Below, piece by piece: positions 43,327-51,748 of a stretch of 64,000 nt of DNA (positions are counted from its first letter, which is position 1; each line of letters starts with the position of its first letter). Source of the DNA: Oscillospiraceae bacterium. GTDB taxonomy: Bacteria; Bacillota; Clostridia; Oscillospirales; CAG-272. The stretch lies in NCBI GenBank assembly GCA_015063305.1, contig SVUJ01000004.1, positions 62,001-126,000 on the forward strand. The letters run 5' to 3'. Under the pieces are notes generated by a model. The model saw only the letters and a program-made list of their open reading frames with translations, did no database searches and was not told where the DNA came from. The translations under genes and the position numbers were made by a program.

Positions 43327-44100
43327 ATGGAAAATGAAAAGCTTAAAGGAAGCGACATAAAGGTTGAGGGAAGATTTTCAAGGTGGCTTGAAAATTATTG
43401 GTATCACTATAAGTGGCCAACAATTATTGTGTCGTTTTTTGTCATAGTCGTGCTTGTCTGCACCATTCAGATGTGCACTAAGGAAACCGAGGATACATCT
43501 GTGGTTTACGCAGGTCCTGTGCAGTTGTCGTCGGGAGAGATGAGCGCTATTGAAAGTGTGATGAATTTTATAATGCCTGAGGATTTTGACGGCAACGGCA
43601 AAAAGACGTTGGTCTTTTTGAATTACCATGTATACTCCGAAAACCAGATCAAGGGTATGGAGAGCGAGCGGGAAGAGCAGATAGAGGACTACGTGGAGAA
43701 CAAGGACTCTTATACTGTTCCGTCTGAAGCGCCCGCGCAGATAAACAGGCAGTATAACACAACTAACTATAAGAATTTTATTCAGTACATACAGACGGGC
43801 GAGACCTCGATATGCTTCCTTGATGCCTCTGTCTATGAGGAACTGCTGGGCGACGGAAGGATAATGAAGCTTTCTGACGTTCTGGGATATGAGAGTGAGG
43901 CTTCGGCTGACGGATACGGCATAAAGCTTTCCGAGCTTGGAATATACGAGACTTACGCGGCTGTCCGCAAGCTCCCCGCAGATACCGTGGTCTGCATACT
44001 CAAGCCGCTTGTTGCGGGTAGAAACAGCAAGGCAGAGATGTATCAGAGGGACAAGGATATGCTTCGCGCGATAGTTGAGTTTAAGGGTGACGAAAATTAA
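43327..44100 (+). CDS. Single-pass membrane protein of unknown function
   Basis: A 257-residue protein: about 30 cytoplasmic residues with a charged start, RWLENYWYHYKWPTIIVSFFV and on forming a membrane helix near 27-50, then a soluble extracellular domain. The domain includes FLNYHVYSENQIKG and a stretch ICFLDASVYEEL that recall periplasmic-binding or hydrolase folds without a diagnostic motif. Proteins of this shape are common in uncharacterised Clostridia. GGGGTCATAT precedes the ATG. I do not recognise a function. Confidence 0.7.
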   Translation: MENEKLKGSDIKVEGRFSRWLENYWYHYKWPTIIVSFFVIVVLVCTIQMCTKETEDTSVVYAGPVQLSSGEMSAIESVMNFIMPEDFDGNGKKTLVFLNYHVYSENQIKGMESEREEQIEDYVENKDSYTVPSEAPAQINRQYNTTNYKNFIQYIQTGETSICFLDASVYEELLGDGRIMKLSDVLGYESEASADGYGIKLSELGIYETYAAVRKLPADTVVCILKPLVAGRNSKAEMYQRDKDMLRAIVEFKGDEN

Positions 44101-44180
44101 TATATTTTGTCCGAAAAACTTGAAATATCAAATTTAACTTTGAAAATTATACTATTTAATAATACAAATCGGATCTTTTT

Positions 44181-45107
44181 ATGAAAACTAAACCTACCTC
44201 TATATTACTACTTTTTCTCACCGCTATAATATGGGGTTTTGCCTTTGTGGCGCAGGTGGAGGGGGCGGAGCATATAGGCCCGTTCACGCTCAACGGCGTC
44301 AGATTTGCCATAGGAACGCTCTCGCTTTTACCCGTGGTGCTCTTCTTCGAGCGCGGAAGGGTCGAGCGCCGCGAGCGACTTAACACGGTCATATACTCGG
44401 CTATCGCGGGTGCGGTGCTCTGCTGTGCATCTATGCTTCAGCAGTTTGGCATACATTTGACGGGCAGCGCGGGGGTCGCAGGATTTATCACGGGGCTTTA
44501 CACGGTATTCATACCGCTGGCTTGTTTTGTGTTGTTCAGATCAAAAACCGGGTTTAACGTGTGGCTCGGCGCGATATTTGCTATAGTGGGGCTCTTCTTG
44601 CTCTGCTATACACCCGGCGAGGGGCTCAGCTTCGGCAAGGGTGAATTGCTTCTGCTTATAGGCTCGTTCTTCTGGACGGCGCACATGATAATAGTGGACA
44701 GGCTGGGCAAGGGAGTTCGTTCTCTGCATTTTGCGTGGGGACAGTTCGCCGTTTGCTCGGTGTTAGGACTTATCGGAATGCTCCTTTTTGAAGCTCCTAC
44801 TTTTGGGGGGATATATGCGGCAAGATGGTCGCTGCTTTACTGCGGTGTTTTGTCGGTCGGAGTTGCATATACCTTGCAGGTAGTGGCGCAGAGGCGCGCT
44901 GATCCTACCTTTGCGGCTATCGTTCTTTCTACCGAGTCGGTATTCAGCGCGGTGGGCGGCGTTATATTCGGTATAGATACTATAAGCATTATAGGGTATA
45001 TCGGCTGTCTGCTTATATTCGGCGGTATCGTTGTATCTCAATTAGCTCCGAAAAAGAGCGGCGAGAGCGCTGCGGCGGATAATAAAAGCGACGGGGAGTG
45101 TCAATAA
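44181..45107 (+). CDS. EamA/DMT family transporter
   Basis: A 308-residue ten-helix transporter of the drug/metabolite superfamily, two EamA halves: WGFAFVAQVEGAEHIGPFTLNGVRF in the first and TLQVVAQRRADPTFAAIVLSTESVFSAVGG in the second. Members export amino acids or other metabolites; the substrate cannot be inferred. The ribosome site is weak (GGAT). It is followed 18 bases later by a micropeptide gene and then rsuA, so cotranscription is likely. Confidence 0.88.
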   Translation: MKTKPTSILLLFLTAIIWGFAFVAQVEGAEHIGPFTLNGVRFAIGTLSLLPVVLFFERGRVERRERLNTVIYSAIAGAVLCCASMLQQFGIHLTGSAGVAGFITGLYTVFIPLACFVLFRSKTGFNVWLGAIFAIVGLFLLCYTPGEGLSFGKGELLLLIGSFFWTAHMIIVDRLGKGVRSLHFAWGQFAVCSVLGLIGMLLFEAPTFGGIYAARWSLLYCGVLSVGVAYTLQVVAQRRADPTFAAIVLSTESVFSAVGGVIFGIDTISIIGYIGCLLIFGGIVVSQLAPKKSGESAAADNKSDGECQ

Positions 45108-45125
45108 TATCACGGGGGTGATATT

Positions 45126-45224
45126 ATGAAGGACAGGACCAAGGATTTTTGCATTGGATTTTTAATTACTTTTGTTATATGCGGTATTATTGCCGCGATA
45201 TTGTTGGCTATATTTATGATGTAA
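45126..45224 (+). CDS. 32-residue single-span membrane micropeptide
   Basis: A short frame starting ATG with GGGGGTG upstream and reading MKDRTKDFCIGFLITFVICG and then IIAAILLAIFMM. A charged start followed by one membrane helix is a typical small membrane protein. It is tightly packed between the transporter and rsuA (nine bases before rsuA). It is easily missed because of its length. Function unknown; a subunit of, or accessory to, the transporter is possible. Confidence 0.65.
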   Translation: MKDRTKDFCIGFLITFVICGIIAAILLAIFMM

Positions 45225-45233
45225 GGAGAGGCT

Positions 45234-45962
45234 ATGCGGCTTGACAAATTTTTGAGTGTTTGCGCTGTTGCCAGCCGTACCGAGAGCAAGCGAGCGGCGA
45301 GGTGCGGAGAGATACTTGTGAACGGTGTATGTGTCAGAGCGTCTGATTTTGCGGTAGATTCCGAACGCGACGTGATAGTTTTTCGCGGCGAGAGGGTGGT
45401 CTACAGAAAATACACCTATATAATTTTAAATAAGCCCGATGGGGTTGTGAGCGCTACCGACGACCCAAGAGAGAAGACTGTGCTTGATATTTTGCCCGAG
45501 CAGTTCTCCAAAAAGGGAATTTTTCCTTGCGGAAGGCTTGATAAGAACACGGTGGGACTTATGCTTCTGACCGATAACGGGGAGCTGGCGCATAGGCTTC
45601 TCGCACCTAAAAATCACGTTGAGAAGAAATACCGATTTCGCTCCAAGTTCCCTGTGAGCGAGGCGGACGCGAAGCGCTTTGAGGCGGGGCTTACACTTGA
45701 GGACGGATACGTCACAAAGCCCGCCAAGATAGAGCTTATGGGCGACGGTAGCGAGGGAATAATAACGCTTCACGAGGGCAAGTATCATCAGATAAAGAGA
45801 ATGCTTGACGCGCTCGGAAACAAAATAACTTATCTTGAAAGGATCAGCTTCGCACATCTGACACTTGAGGATTCCGGTCTCTCACGAGGAGAGTGGCGGT
45901 ATCTTAACGAGGACGAGATAGCGGAGCTTGAAAAAATAGCGGACACCTCAAAGGTGTCCTAG
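45234..45962 (+). CDS. rsuA: 16S rRNA pseudouridine synthase RsuA
   Basis: A 242-residue RsuA-type enzyme, expected at 16S U516. S4 domain RLDKFLSVCAVASRTESKRAAR, then IILNKPDGVVSATDD, the catalytic PCGRLDKNTVGLMLLTDNG with the aspartate, and EGKYHQIKRMLDALG. It is the second RsuA/RluB paralogue of the window; the first (28473) is RluB-like. AAGGAGAG precedes the ATG. The stop codon is directly followed by the tex leader. Confidence 0.92.
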   Translation: MRLDKFLSVCAVASRTESKRAARCGEILVNGVCVRASDFAVDSERDVIVFRGERVVYRKYTYIILNKPDGVVSATDDPREKTVLDILPEQFSKKGIFPCGRLDKNTVGLMLLTDNGELAHRLLAPKNHVEKKYRFRSKFPVSEADAKRFEAGLTLEDGYVTKPAKIELMGDGSEGIITLHEGKYHQIKRMLDALGNKITYLERISFAHLTLEDSGLSRGEWRYLNEDEIAELEKIADTSKVS

Positions 45963-45982
45963 TGAACCAAGGACGGTGTATT

Positions 45983-48142
45983 ATGGATATCATCAAAAAA
46001 CTTTCTGAAGAACTGAAAATAAAGGAAGAGCAGGTAGAAAAAACTGTTGCTCTTATAGATGAAGGGAATACTATCCCTTTTATAGCCCGCTACCGCAAAG
46101 AGGTCACGGGAAGCCTTGACGACGAGATATTGCGTAAGCTTGAGGACAGACTTACATATCTGAGAAATATAGAAAAGAGAAAGCAAGAGGTCAAAAACCT
46201 TATTGCCGAGCAGGGAAAGCTGACCGACGAGCTTGCGGCGCAGATAGACAACGCGCAAACCATTACTGAGGTGGACGACATCTACAGACCCTACCGTCCG
46301 CACAGAAAAACAAGAGCTTCGGTGGCCAGAGAGCGCGGTCTTGGTGAGCTTGCCGAGCTTATTATGGCTCAGCAGGACAAGTATGACCCCTCTCTTGTTG
46401 AGGCTGCCGAGGGGTACGTGAGCGAGGAAAAAGGGGTCGAGAGCGCCGAGGCGGCGCTTACGGGCGCTTGTGATATAATCGCTGAGGAGGTATCCGACAA
46501 CGCCGAATTCAGAAAGGCGGTGAGAAGGATAACCTTTGATTTCGGTCTGCTCAACTCAAGGGCGGCTAAGGAAGAGGACTCGGTATATTCGCAGTATTAC
46601 GAGTATTCCGAGAATATCAAGAAGATGCCCCACCACAGGATACTTGCGGTCAACAGGGGAGAGAAAGAGGATTTTCTGAAGGTATCTATTACTGTTGAAA
46701 AGGATATGATACTCAATTATCTGCTCTCCGAGATGATAACTAACCAATCAAGCCCTGCGGCAAAGTACATATATGACGCTGTTGTTGACAGCTACGACAG
46801 ACTTATCGCTCCCTCTATCGAGCGAGAGATAAGAAACGATATGACCGACGAGGCGGGAGAGGGAGCTATAAAGCTTTTCTCGGAAAATCTGCGCCATCTG
46901 CTTATGCAAGCGCCGCTCAAGGGCAAGACTGTGCTTGGATTTGACCCCGGATACGTTAACGGCTGTAAGACGGCGGTGGTCGACAAGACGGGCAAGGTGC
47001 TCGATACCGCGGTGGTATATCCCACCACACACTCTAAATACAAGATAGAGGAAGCCAAAAAGATAATCTCGGCGATGGTCAAGAAATACAAGGTCGATGT
47101 TGTGGCTATCGGAAACGGAACGGCGTCCAAGGAGAGTGAGCTCTTTATAGCCGAAACGCTGAAGGAGTCGAAGTGCGATTTTTGCAAGTATATAATCGTG
47201 AACGAGGCGGGAGCTTCGGTATATTCGGCGTCCAAGCAGGCGAGCGAGGAGTTCCCCGAGTTTGACGTTATGCAGCGCTCGGCGGTGTCTATCGCGCGCA
47301 GACTTCAAGACCCTTTGGCTGAGCTTGTAAAGATAGACCCCAAGTCGATAGGTGTGGGTCAGTATCAGCACGATATGAAGCAGGCGCGTCTTGATGGGGC
47401 GCTTAAGGGAGTTGTTGAGGACTGCGTTAACGCTGTTGGCGTGGATATAAACACCGCGTCCTATTCGCTTCTTTCTTATATATCGGGTATAAACATCACG
47501 AGCGCTAAGAATATCGTCAAGTACCGCGAGGAGAACGGAGAGTTCAAGAGCCGCGCACAGATACTTAAAGTGCCGAGAGTGGGCGCTAAGGCGTTTGAGC
47601 AGTGCGCGGGATTTTTGAGAGTGCCTCATTCCTCTGAGATACTTGACAACACGGGTGTTCACCCCGAGTCTTATGATGCGGCTAAGAAGCTTCTGGCTAT
47701 GTTCGGATATACTCTTGACGACGTTGCCGAGGGTAAGCTCTCGGGACTTGAGGAAAAGATATCCGAGAGGGGAAGAGTATCTATCTGCGCCGAGCTTGGT
47801 GTCGGAGAACCGACGCTTAAGGATATAGTTTCCGAGCTTCTCAAGCCCGGGCGCGACGTGCGCGACAGTTTGCCGCCCCCCGTGCTGCGCGAGGACGTTA
47901 TGAGCATGGAGGACCTGAAGCCCGATATGGTGCTTGACGGAACTGTCAGAAATGTAATAGACTTCGGCGCTTTCGTGGATATCGGTGTGCATCAGGACGG
48001 TCTTGTTCATATCTCCGAGCTCTCGAACAGATACGTAAAGCATCCCTCCGAGGTGGTTTCTCTCGGAGATGCGGTGAAGGTCAGGGTGCTTTCGGTCGAC
48101 CTTAAAAAGAAGAGAATATCTCTTTCTATGAAGGGTTTTTAA
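45983..48142 (+). CDS. tex: Transcription accessory protein Tex
   Basis: A 719-residue RNA/DNA-binding protein. The N-terminal Tex domain has EGNTIPFIARYRKEVTGSLDD, the YqgF-like RNase H fold holds VLGFDPGYVNGCKTAVVD, a helix-hairpin-helix region follows (SYLLSYISGINITSAKNIVKYREENG type), and the S1 domain is at the C-terminus (VRNVIDFGAFVDIGVHQDGLVHISELSN). The ATG at 45983 has AAGGA nine bases ahead; the longer frame overlaps the rsuA stop. Tex supports transcription and RNA turnover. It follows rsuA directly. Confidence 0.95.
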   Translation: MDIIKKLSEELKIKEEQVEKTVALIDEGNTIPFIARYRKEVTGSLDDEILRKLEDRLTYLRNIEKRKQEVKNLIAEQGKLTDELAAQIDNAQTITEVDDIYRPYRPHRKTRASVARERGLGELAELIMAQQDKYDPSLVEAAEGYVSEEKGVESAEAALTGACDIIAEEVSDNAEFRKAVRRITFDFGLLNSRAAKEEDSVYSQYYEYSENIKKMPHHRILAVNRGEKEDFLKVSITVEKDMILNYLLSEMITNQSSPAAKYIYDAVVDSYDRLIAPSIEREIRNDMTDEAGEGAIKLFSENLRHLLMQAPLKGKTVLGFDPGYVNGCKTAVVDKTGKVLDTAVVYPTTHSKYKIEEAKKIISAMVKKYKVDVVAIGNGTASKESELFIAETLKESKCDFCKYIIVNEAGASVYSASKQASEEFPEFDVMQRSAVSIARRLQDPLAELVKIDPKSIGVGQYQHDMKQARLDGALKGVVEDCVNAVGVDINTASYSLLSYISGINITSAKNIVKYREENGEFKSRAQILKVPRVGAKAFEQCAGFLRVPHSSEILDNTGVHPESYDAAKKLLAMFGYTLDDVAEGKLSGLEEKISERGRVSICAELGVGEPTLKDIVSELLKPGRDVRDSLPPPVLREDVMSMEDLKPDMVLDGTVRNVIDFGAFVDIGVHQDGLVHISELSNRYVKHPSEVVSLGDAVKVRVLSVDLKKKRISLSMKGF

Positions 48143-48176
48143 TATATTAAAAGCAGAAATTTTCCCGGATTGCTTT

Positions 48177-48256
48177 TGAAAAGAGGGTACAACGGCGGCA
48201 TTTGTTGAAAATGCACAAAGAAATACGTGAAAATTTGGGAATTTACCCTCTTTTCA
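48177..48256. repeat. 13-bp inverted repeat between tex and the ABC ATPase gene
   Basis: TGAAAAGAGGGTA (48177-48189) and TACCCTCTTTTCA (48244-48256) are perfectly complementary with 54 bases between. The right arm is followed by TTTT. It may be a long-loop terminator for tex, or a regulatory site, since it ends about 20 bases before the -10-like TACAAT of the next gene. Confidence 0.6.
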
Positions 48257-48346
48257 TTTTGCTATAAATTTGGTACAATATTAGAGTACAGAAGTATGTC
48301 TACAAATAAAGGCTATATACACAATACATAGGAGGATAGTTCCAAA

Positions 48347-49456
48347 ATGGCAAGCATTTCACTTAGACACATCTACAAAAAATATCCCGGAGGCGTTACC
48401 GCTGTTTCGGATTTCAACCTTGAAGTTAAAGACAAGGAATTTCTCGTTCTCGTTGGTCCTTCCGGTTGCGGAAAGACGACCACTCTTCGTATGATCGCAG
48501 GTCTTGAGGAGATTACCGAGGGTGAGCTTTTCATAGGCGATACACTCGTAAACGACGTTGCTCCTAAGGACAGAAAGATAGCGATGGTGTTCCAGAACTA
48601 CGCACTTTATCCTCATATGTCTGTTTTTGAGAATATGGCGTTCGGTCTTAAGCTGAACAAGACTCCCAAGGAGGAGATCAAGAGAAGAGTTGAAGAGGCT
48701 GCAAGAATACTCGGTATCACCCACCTTCTTGACAGAAAGCCTAAGGCGCTTTCCGGTGGTCAGAAGCAGCGTGTTGCGCTCGGTCGTGCTATCGTTCGTA
48801 ACCCCATGGTATTCCTTCTTGACGAGCCGCTCTCCAACCTCGACGCTAAGCTCCGTGCATCCATGAGAACCGAGCTTACAAAGCTTCACAACAGAGTTGG
48901 TACTACATTCGTATACGTTACTCACGACCAGGTTGAGGCTATGACCATGGCAACAAGAATAGTTGTTATGAAGGACGGTCTTATCCAGCAGGTTGATACT
49001 CCTCAGAACCTCTACGATTCTCCTTGCAATATATTCGTTGCAGGATTTATCGGAACACCTCAGATGAACTTTATGAACGGTAAGCTCGTAAAGAAGGGTG
49101 AGAATGTTTACTTCGAGTTTGAGAACGTTTCCCTCAAGCTTCCCGCAGACAAGGCAAATGCTCCCGAGCTTGCTGAGTACATCGGTAAGGAAGTTGTTGC
49201 AGGTCTTCGTCCCGAGTCTATCAGCGACAGCGCAGATATCGACGAGGCTGCTGAGAACTCCTTCGAGGTTGACGTTGACGTTACCGAGCTTATGGGTGCA
49301 GAGATCTATCTCTACCTCAGCATAGGCGAGTCTAACCTCATCGCGCGTGTATCCTCTCGTTCCAAGACAAGAGCTGGTGACAAGATCAAGGTTTCCTTTG
49401 AAATGCCCAGACTCCACATCTTTGATAAGGATACAGAGCGTTGCATCATTCACTAA
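48347..49456 (+). CDS. msmK: Sugar ABC transporter ATP-binding protein (MsmK/UgpC/MalK type)
   Basis: A 369-residue ATPase energising sugar ABC importers. Walker A GPSGCGKTT, Q-loop NYALYPHMSV, signature LSGGQKQRVALGRA, Walker B FLLDEPLSNLD and the C-terminal OB-like regulatory domain are all present. No binding protein or permease lies nearby, so it likely serves several sugar importers, as MsmK does in streptococci. Base use (many CTT, GTT, CGT codons) suggests strong expression. AGGAGG lies ahead of the ATG. Confidence 0.93.
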   Translation: MASISLRHIYKKYPGGVTAVSDFNLEVKDKEFLVLVGPSGCGKTTTLRMIAGLEEITEGELFIGDTLVNDVAPKDRKIAMVFQNYALYPHMSVFENMAFGLKLNKTPKEEIKRRVEEAARILGITHLLDRKPKALSGGQKQRVALGRAIVRNPMVFLLDEPLSNLDAKLRASMRTELTKLHNRVGTTFVYVTHDQVEAMTMATRIVVMKDGLIQQVDTPQNLYDSPCNIFVAGFIGTPQMNFMNGKLVKKGENVYFEFENVSLKLPADKANAPELAEYIGKEVVAGLRPESISDSADIDEAAENSFEVDVDVTELMGAEIYLYLSIGESNLIARVSSRSKTRAGDKIKVSFEMPRLHIFDKDTERCIIH

Positions 49457-49473
49457 GATATTAATTACAAAAC

Positions 49474-49506
49474 GTGCGCAGAGCCAAGGCTCTGCGCACA
49501 TTTTTT
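49474..49506 (+). terminator. Terminator of msmK
   Basis: GTGCGCAGAGCC pairs perfectly with GGCTCTGCGCAC around AA and is followed by ATTTTTT. Confidence 0.95.
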
Positions 49507-49535
49507 GTATAGGGATATATAATATTTTTATAGCT

Positions 49536-49811
49536 TTAGGGTCGTCGAGGGCGCCGACCCCTACCGATCATAAAATATTGTTTTCTGTCCTGTGGTGAAA
49601 TCAAATTGTAATGTTTGCTTCACGGGTCGCCGAGGCTCTCGTTGCGACTCGGTCACGCTCGCGTTCTGACACCGCACTGTGGTGTCATTCATTGCGCTCA
49701 CGCCGCTTCGCTACGTCGACCCCCTACAGATTATAAAATATTGTTTTCTACACCGCGGTGAAGTGGGATTATAATATTTGTGGTAGGGGTCGGCGCCCTC
49801 GACGACCCTAA
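49536..49811. repeat. Composite element with 30-bp terminal inverted repeats
   Basis: The left arm 49536-49565 is perfectly complementary to the right arm 49782-49811 (GGTAGGGGTCGGCGCCCTCG and on). Inside, the unit GACCCCTACnGATnATAAAATATTG is repeated: once at the left end (about 49557) and again at about 49719, with TTTTCT following in both. So one copy seems nested in or fused to another. No coding frame or transposase. The rest of the 49457-49954 gap holds the msmK terminator and an AT-rich hairpin (49923-49952) behind the carboxypeptidase homologue. Confidence 0.85.
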
Positions 49812-49954
49812 AAATTGTGGCTCTTACAAAGCTATGATTAACAAAAAACAAATCCACCCTGTCGGGGGTGTTGTTTAAAAATACAGATATTTATGGACAT
49901 AAATGGCGCATTAAAAGAGTTCTTGTAAAATTATAAGTGTCGAATTTTACAATC

Positions 49955-51301
49955 TTAAAACTTTTTATAATTTATTCTTTTTGTTCTTTTTTTAGTAAGC
50001 TTTCTGTCGAAAAACAGAAAATAAACACTCGAGAGTATTGCAAAAGACAAGAGAGATATTACAAATACGCGGCCTGTTATTATATCTCTTACGCCCTCAA
50101 CAAAGAGCAAAAATTCATTTGCGGGGATATCCTCGGATATGGTCAGAGGTGCGCTTGCTATTATTTCGCCGTTGTAGTAAAAATCCACAGTTCCCACTCT
50201 TTTTCCTGCTTCAAGCGGCGCGCTCAGGGTTTCGGAGTAAAGGTAATATTTGTACGTGACCTCACTTGTGTCCACCCGAAGCGGTATATATGCCATCACG
50301 TCCTCGGTCAGTACCGCAGAGGCGCTGAAGCTTCCGTCCTCGGAATTGGCGGGGAGCATTGAGTTCTCGGTGGGTATCTTGCATATAACGTCGTCCTTGT
50401 CAGCGACCTTTACAAATCCCAAACTCCTTCTTGCGTGGTGGATAAGGTTATCGGCTATGGCGAAGGAGTATATGTTCTCGGTGTCCTGCGAAGCCCCCAT
50501 TACTATGCATAGGTATGAGGCTTGTCCGATGACTGCCTTTGTTACCACACAGTGTCCGCCCATATCGGTCATACCCGCTATCAACCCCTCGGCGTATCTA
50601 TTTGTGTATCCTTGGGCGAAGTGCGAGGCTATCAGCGCGTTTCGGTTGTTCACCGTTACCTCGGAGCTGCGGTTTATTATCGTTATCTTTTTTGCCACCG
50701 CCGAGCTGACTGTCATATAAAACTCGTTTTCCATAGCTGCTCTTGCGATAAGCACGGTGTCTGTGAGGGTCGTATACATTTTTTCATCGTCCCAGCCCGT
50801 TGGATTGGTGTAAAGAGTATCTCGCGCTTCAAGGCTTTTGGCGCGTTTGTTCATTGCCTGAACAAAACTCTCTGCGCTTCCCGACACGGCAACGGCGAGG
50901 GCGTATGCCGCGTCGTTATATCCGCCGCATATCGCTGCGTATATGAGGTCCTCGGCGCTTATTACGTCGTTCGCCTTAAGACCTATGCTTGTCCCCTGTG
51001 CGCCCGAGAGCATTTCGGGGGTTACGGTGATAAGCGTATCCTTTTTGTTTGCAAAGGCCTCGGCGGCGAGAAGCCCCGTCATTATTTTTACGGTCGATGC
51101 GGGGGCGATCCTCTCTCCCGTGTCCTTTCTGAGTATGACCCGTCCCGTATCGATATTTTCAAAATACACGCTCTGCGCTTGGGTGACAGAGGGCAGGTCT
51201 TCGCTAAAAATGCTCGCCGATGCGCCAAGCGAGAGGGAAGAGAATAAAAAAATGCACGACAAAAGGAGGCAGATAACACGCAGCAGAGAAAGTTTTTTCA
51301 C
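49955..51301 (-). CDS. D,D-carboxypeptidase homologue with lost active-site motifs
   Basis: A 448-residue exported S11-family protein: signal peptide 1-29, peptidase-like domain, beta domain and a C-terminal membrane helix near 415-435. The first motif is intact (S69-T-V-K72). The second motif S-x-N reads G127-Y-N129, so its serine is missing, and the third motif K-T-G reads I241-A-G243, so its lysine is missing. The fold and order otherwise match DacF. It is probably not an efficient carboxypeptidase and may act as a substrate-binding or regulatory protein. It follows the IreB-like gene on the same strand. Confidence 0.82.
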   Translation of the reverse strand: MKKLSLLRVICLLLSCIFLFSSLSLGASASIFSEDLPSVTQAQSVYFENIDTGRVILRKDTGERIAPASTVKIMTGLLAAEAFANKKDTLITVTPEMLSGAQGTSIGLKANDVISAEDLIYAAICGGYNDAAYALAVAVSGSAESFVQAMNKRAKSLEARDTLYTNPTGWDDEKMYTTLTDTVLIARAAMENEFYMTVSSAVAKKITIINRSSEVTVNNRNALIASHFAQGYTNRYAEGLIAGMTDMGGHCVVTKAVIGQASYLCIVMGASQDTENIYSFAIADNLIHHARRSLGFVKVADKDDVICKIPTENSMLPANSEDGSFSASAVLTEDVMAYIPLRVDTSEVTYKYYLYSETLSAPLEAGKRVGTVDFYYNGEIIASAPLTISEDIPANEFLLFVEGVRDIITGRVFVISLLSFAILSSVYFLFFDRKLTKKRTKRINYKKF

Positions 51302-51326
51302 GTTATCGCCTCCCGATCAAGATCAT

Positions 51327-51539
51327 TTATTTTATGTATTCGGATATCAGCACGTCAAGAAGGTCGTCACGGTCATACTTGCGAATGACCGATCTCACTT
51401 CCGGGGGAATATATATCGTGTCCTCGGACAGGATATATCCCGAAAGCTGTTTTATCGGATCTCCGCCTTCTTTTTTTATGGCATCACAGATCGCCGCTAT
51501 ATCCGCTCGCATCGTGTTTTTTTCGGTTTCGTTAAGCAT
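51327..51539 (-). CDS. IreB-like regulatory protein
   Basis: A 70-residue protein with the core of the IreB (DUF965, UPF0297) family: ICDAIKKEGGDPIKQLSGYI then LSEDTIYIPPE and SVIRKYDRDDLLDVLISEYI. IreB in Enterococcus is phosphorylated by the kinase IreK and modulates cephalosporin resistance. The start is the ATG with GGAGG ahead; it is shorter at the N-terminus than most members. It is not with ruvX or alaS as usual but directly ahead of a D,D-carboxypeptidase homologue, an envelope link worth noting. Whether it is the main IreB or a second paralogue cannot be judged here. Confidence 0.75.
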   Translation of the reverse strand: MLNETEKNTMRADIAAICDAIKKEGGDPIKQLSGYILSEDTIYIPPEVRSVIRKYDRDDLLDVLISEYIK

Positions 51540-51676
51540 ATCCACCTCCGAAGCTCGAATTCGTTTTCTATAGCCCATTTTCTATAGACCATTATACACT
51601 ATATGCGTCAAAATATCAATAAGGAATTAAAATTTGAAAAAATAAATTTTAGTTAGAAAATATTTGAGCTGCGCTA

Positions 51677-51705
51677 TTGATTTTTGAGAAAAATTGGTGT
51701 ATAAT
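51677..51705 (+). promoter_or_regulatory. Sigma-A promoter of fba
   Basis: TTGATT, a 17-base spacer and TATAAT, 44 bases before the fba ATG. Confidence 0.85.
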
Positions 51706-51748
51706 ATCTTTTGTAAAATAAAAATTCTTCCAAAAGGAGTATGTTAAG

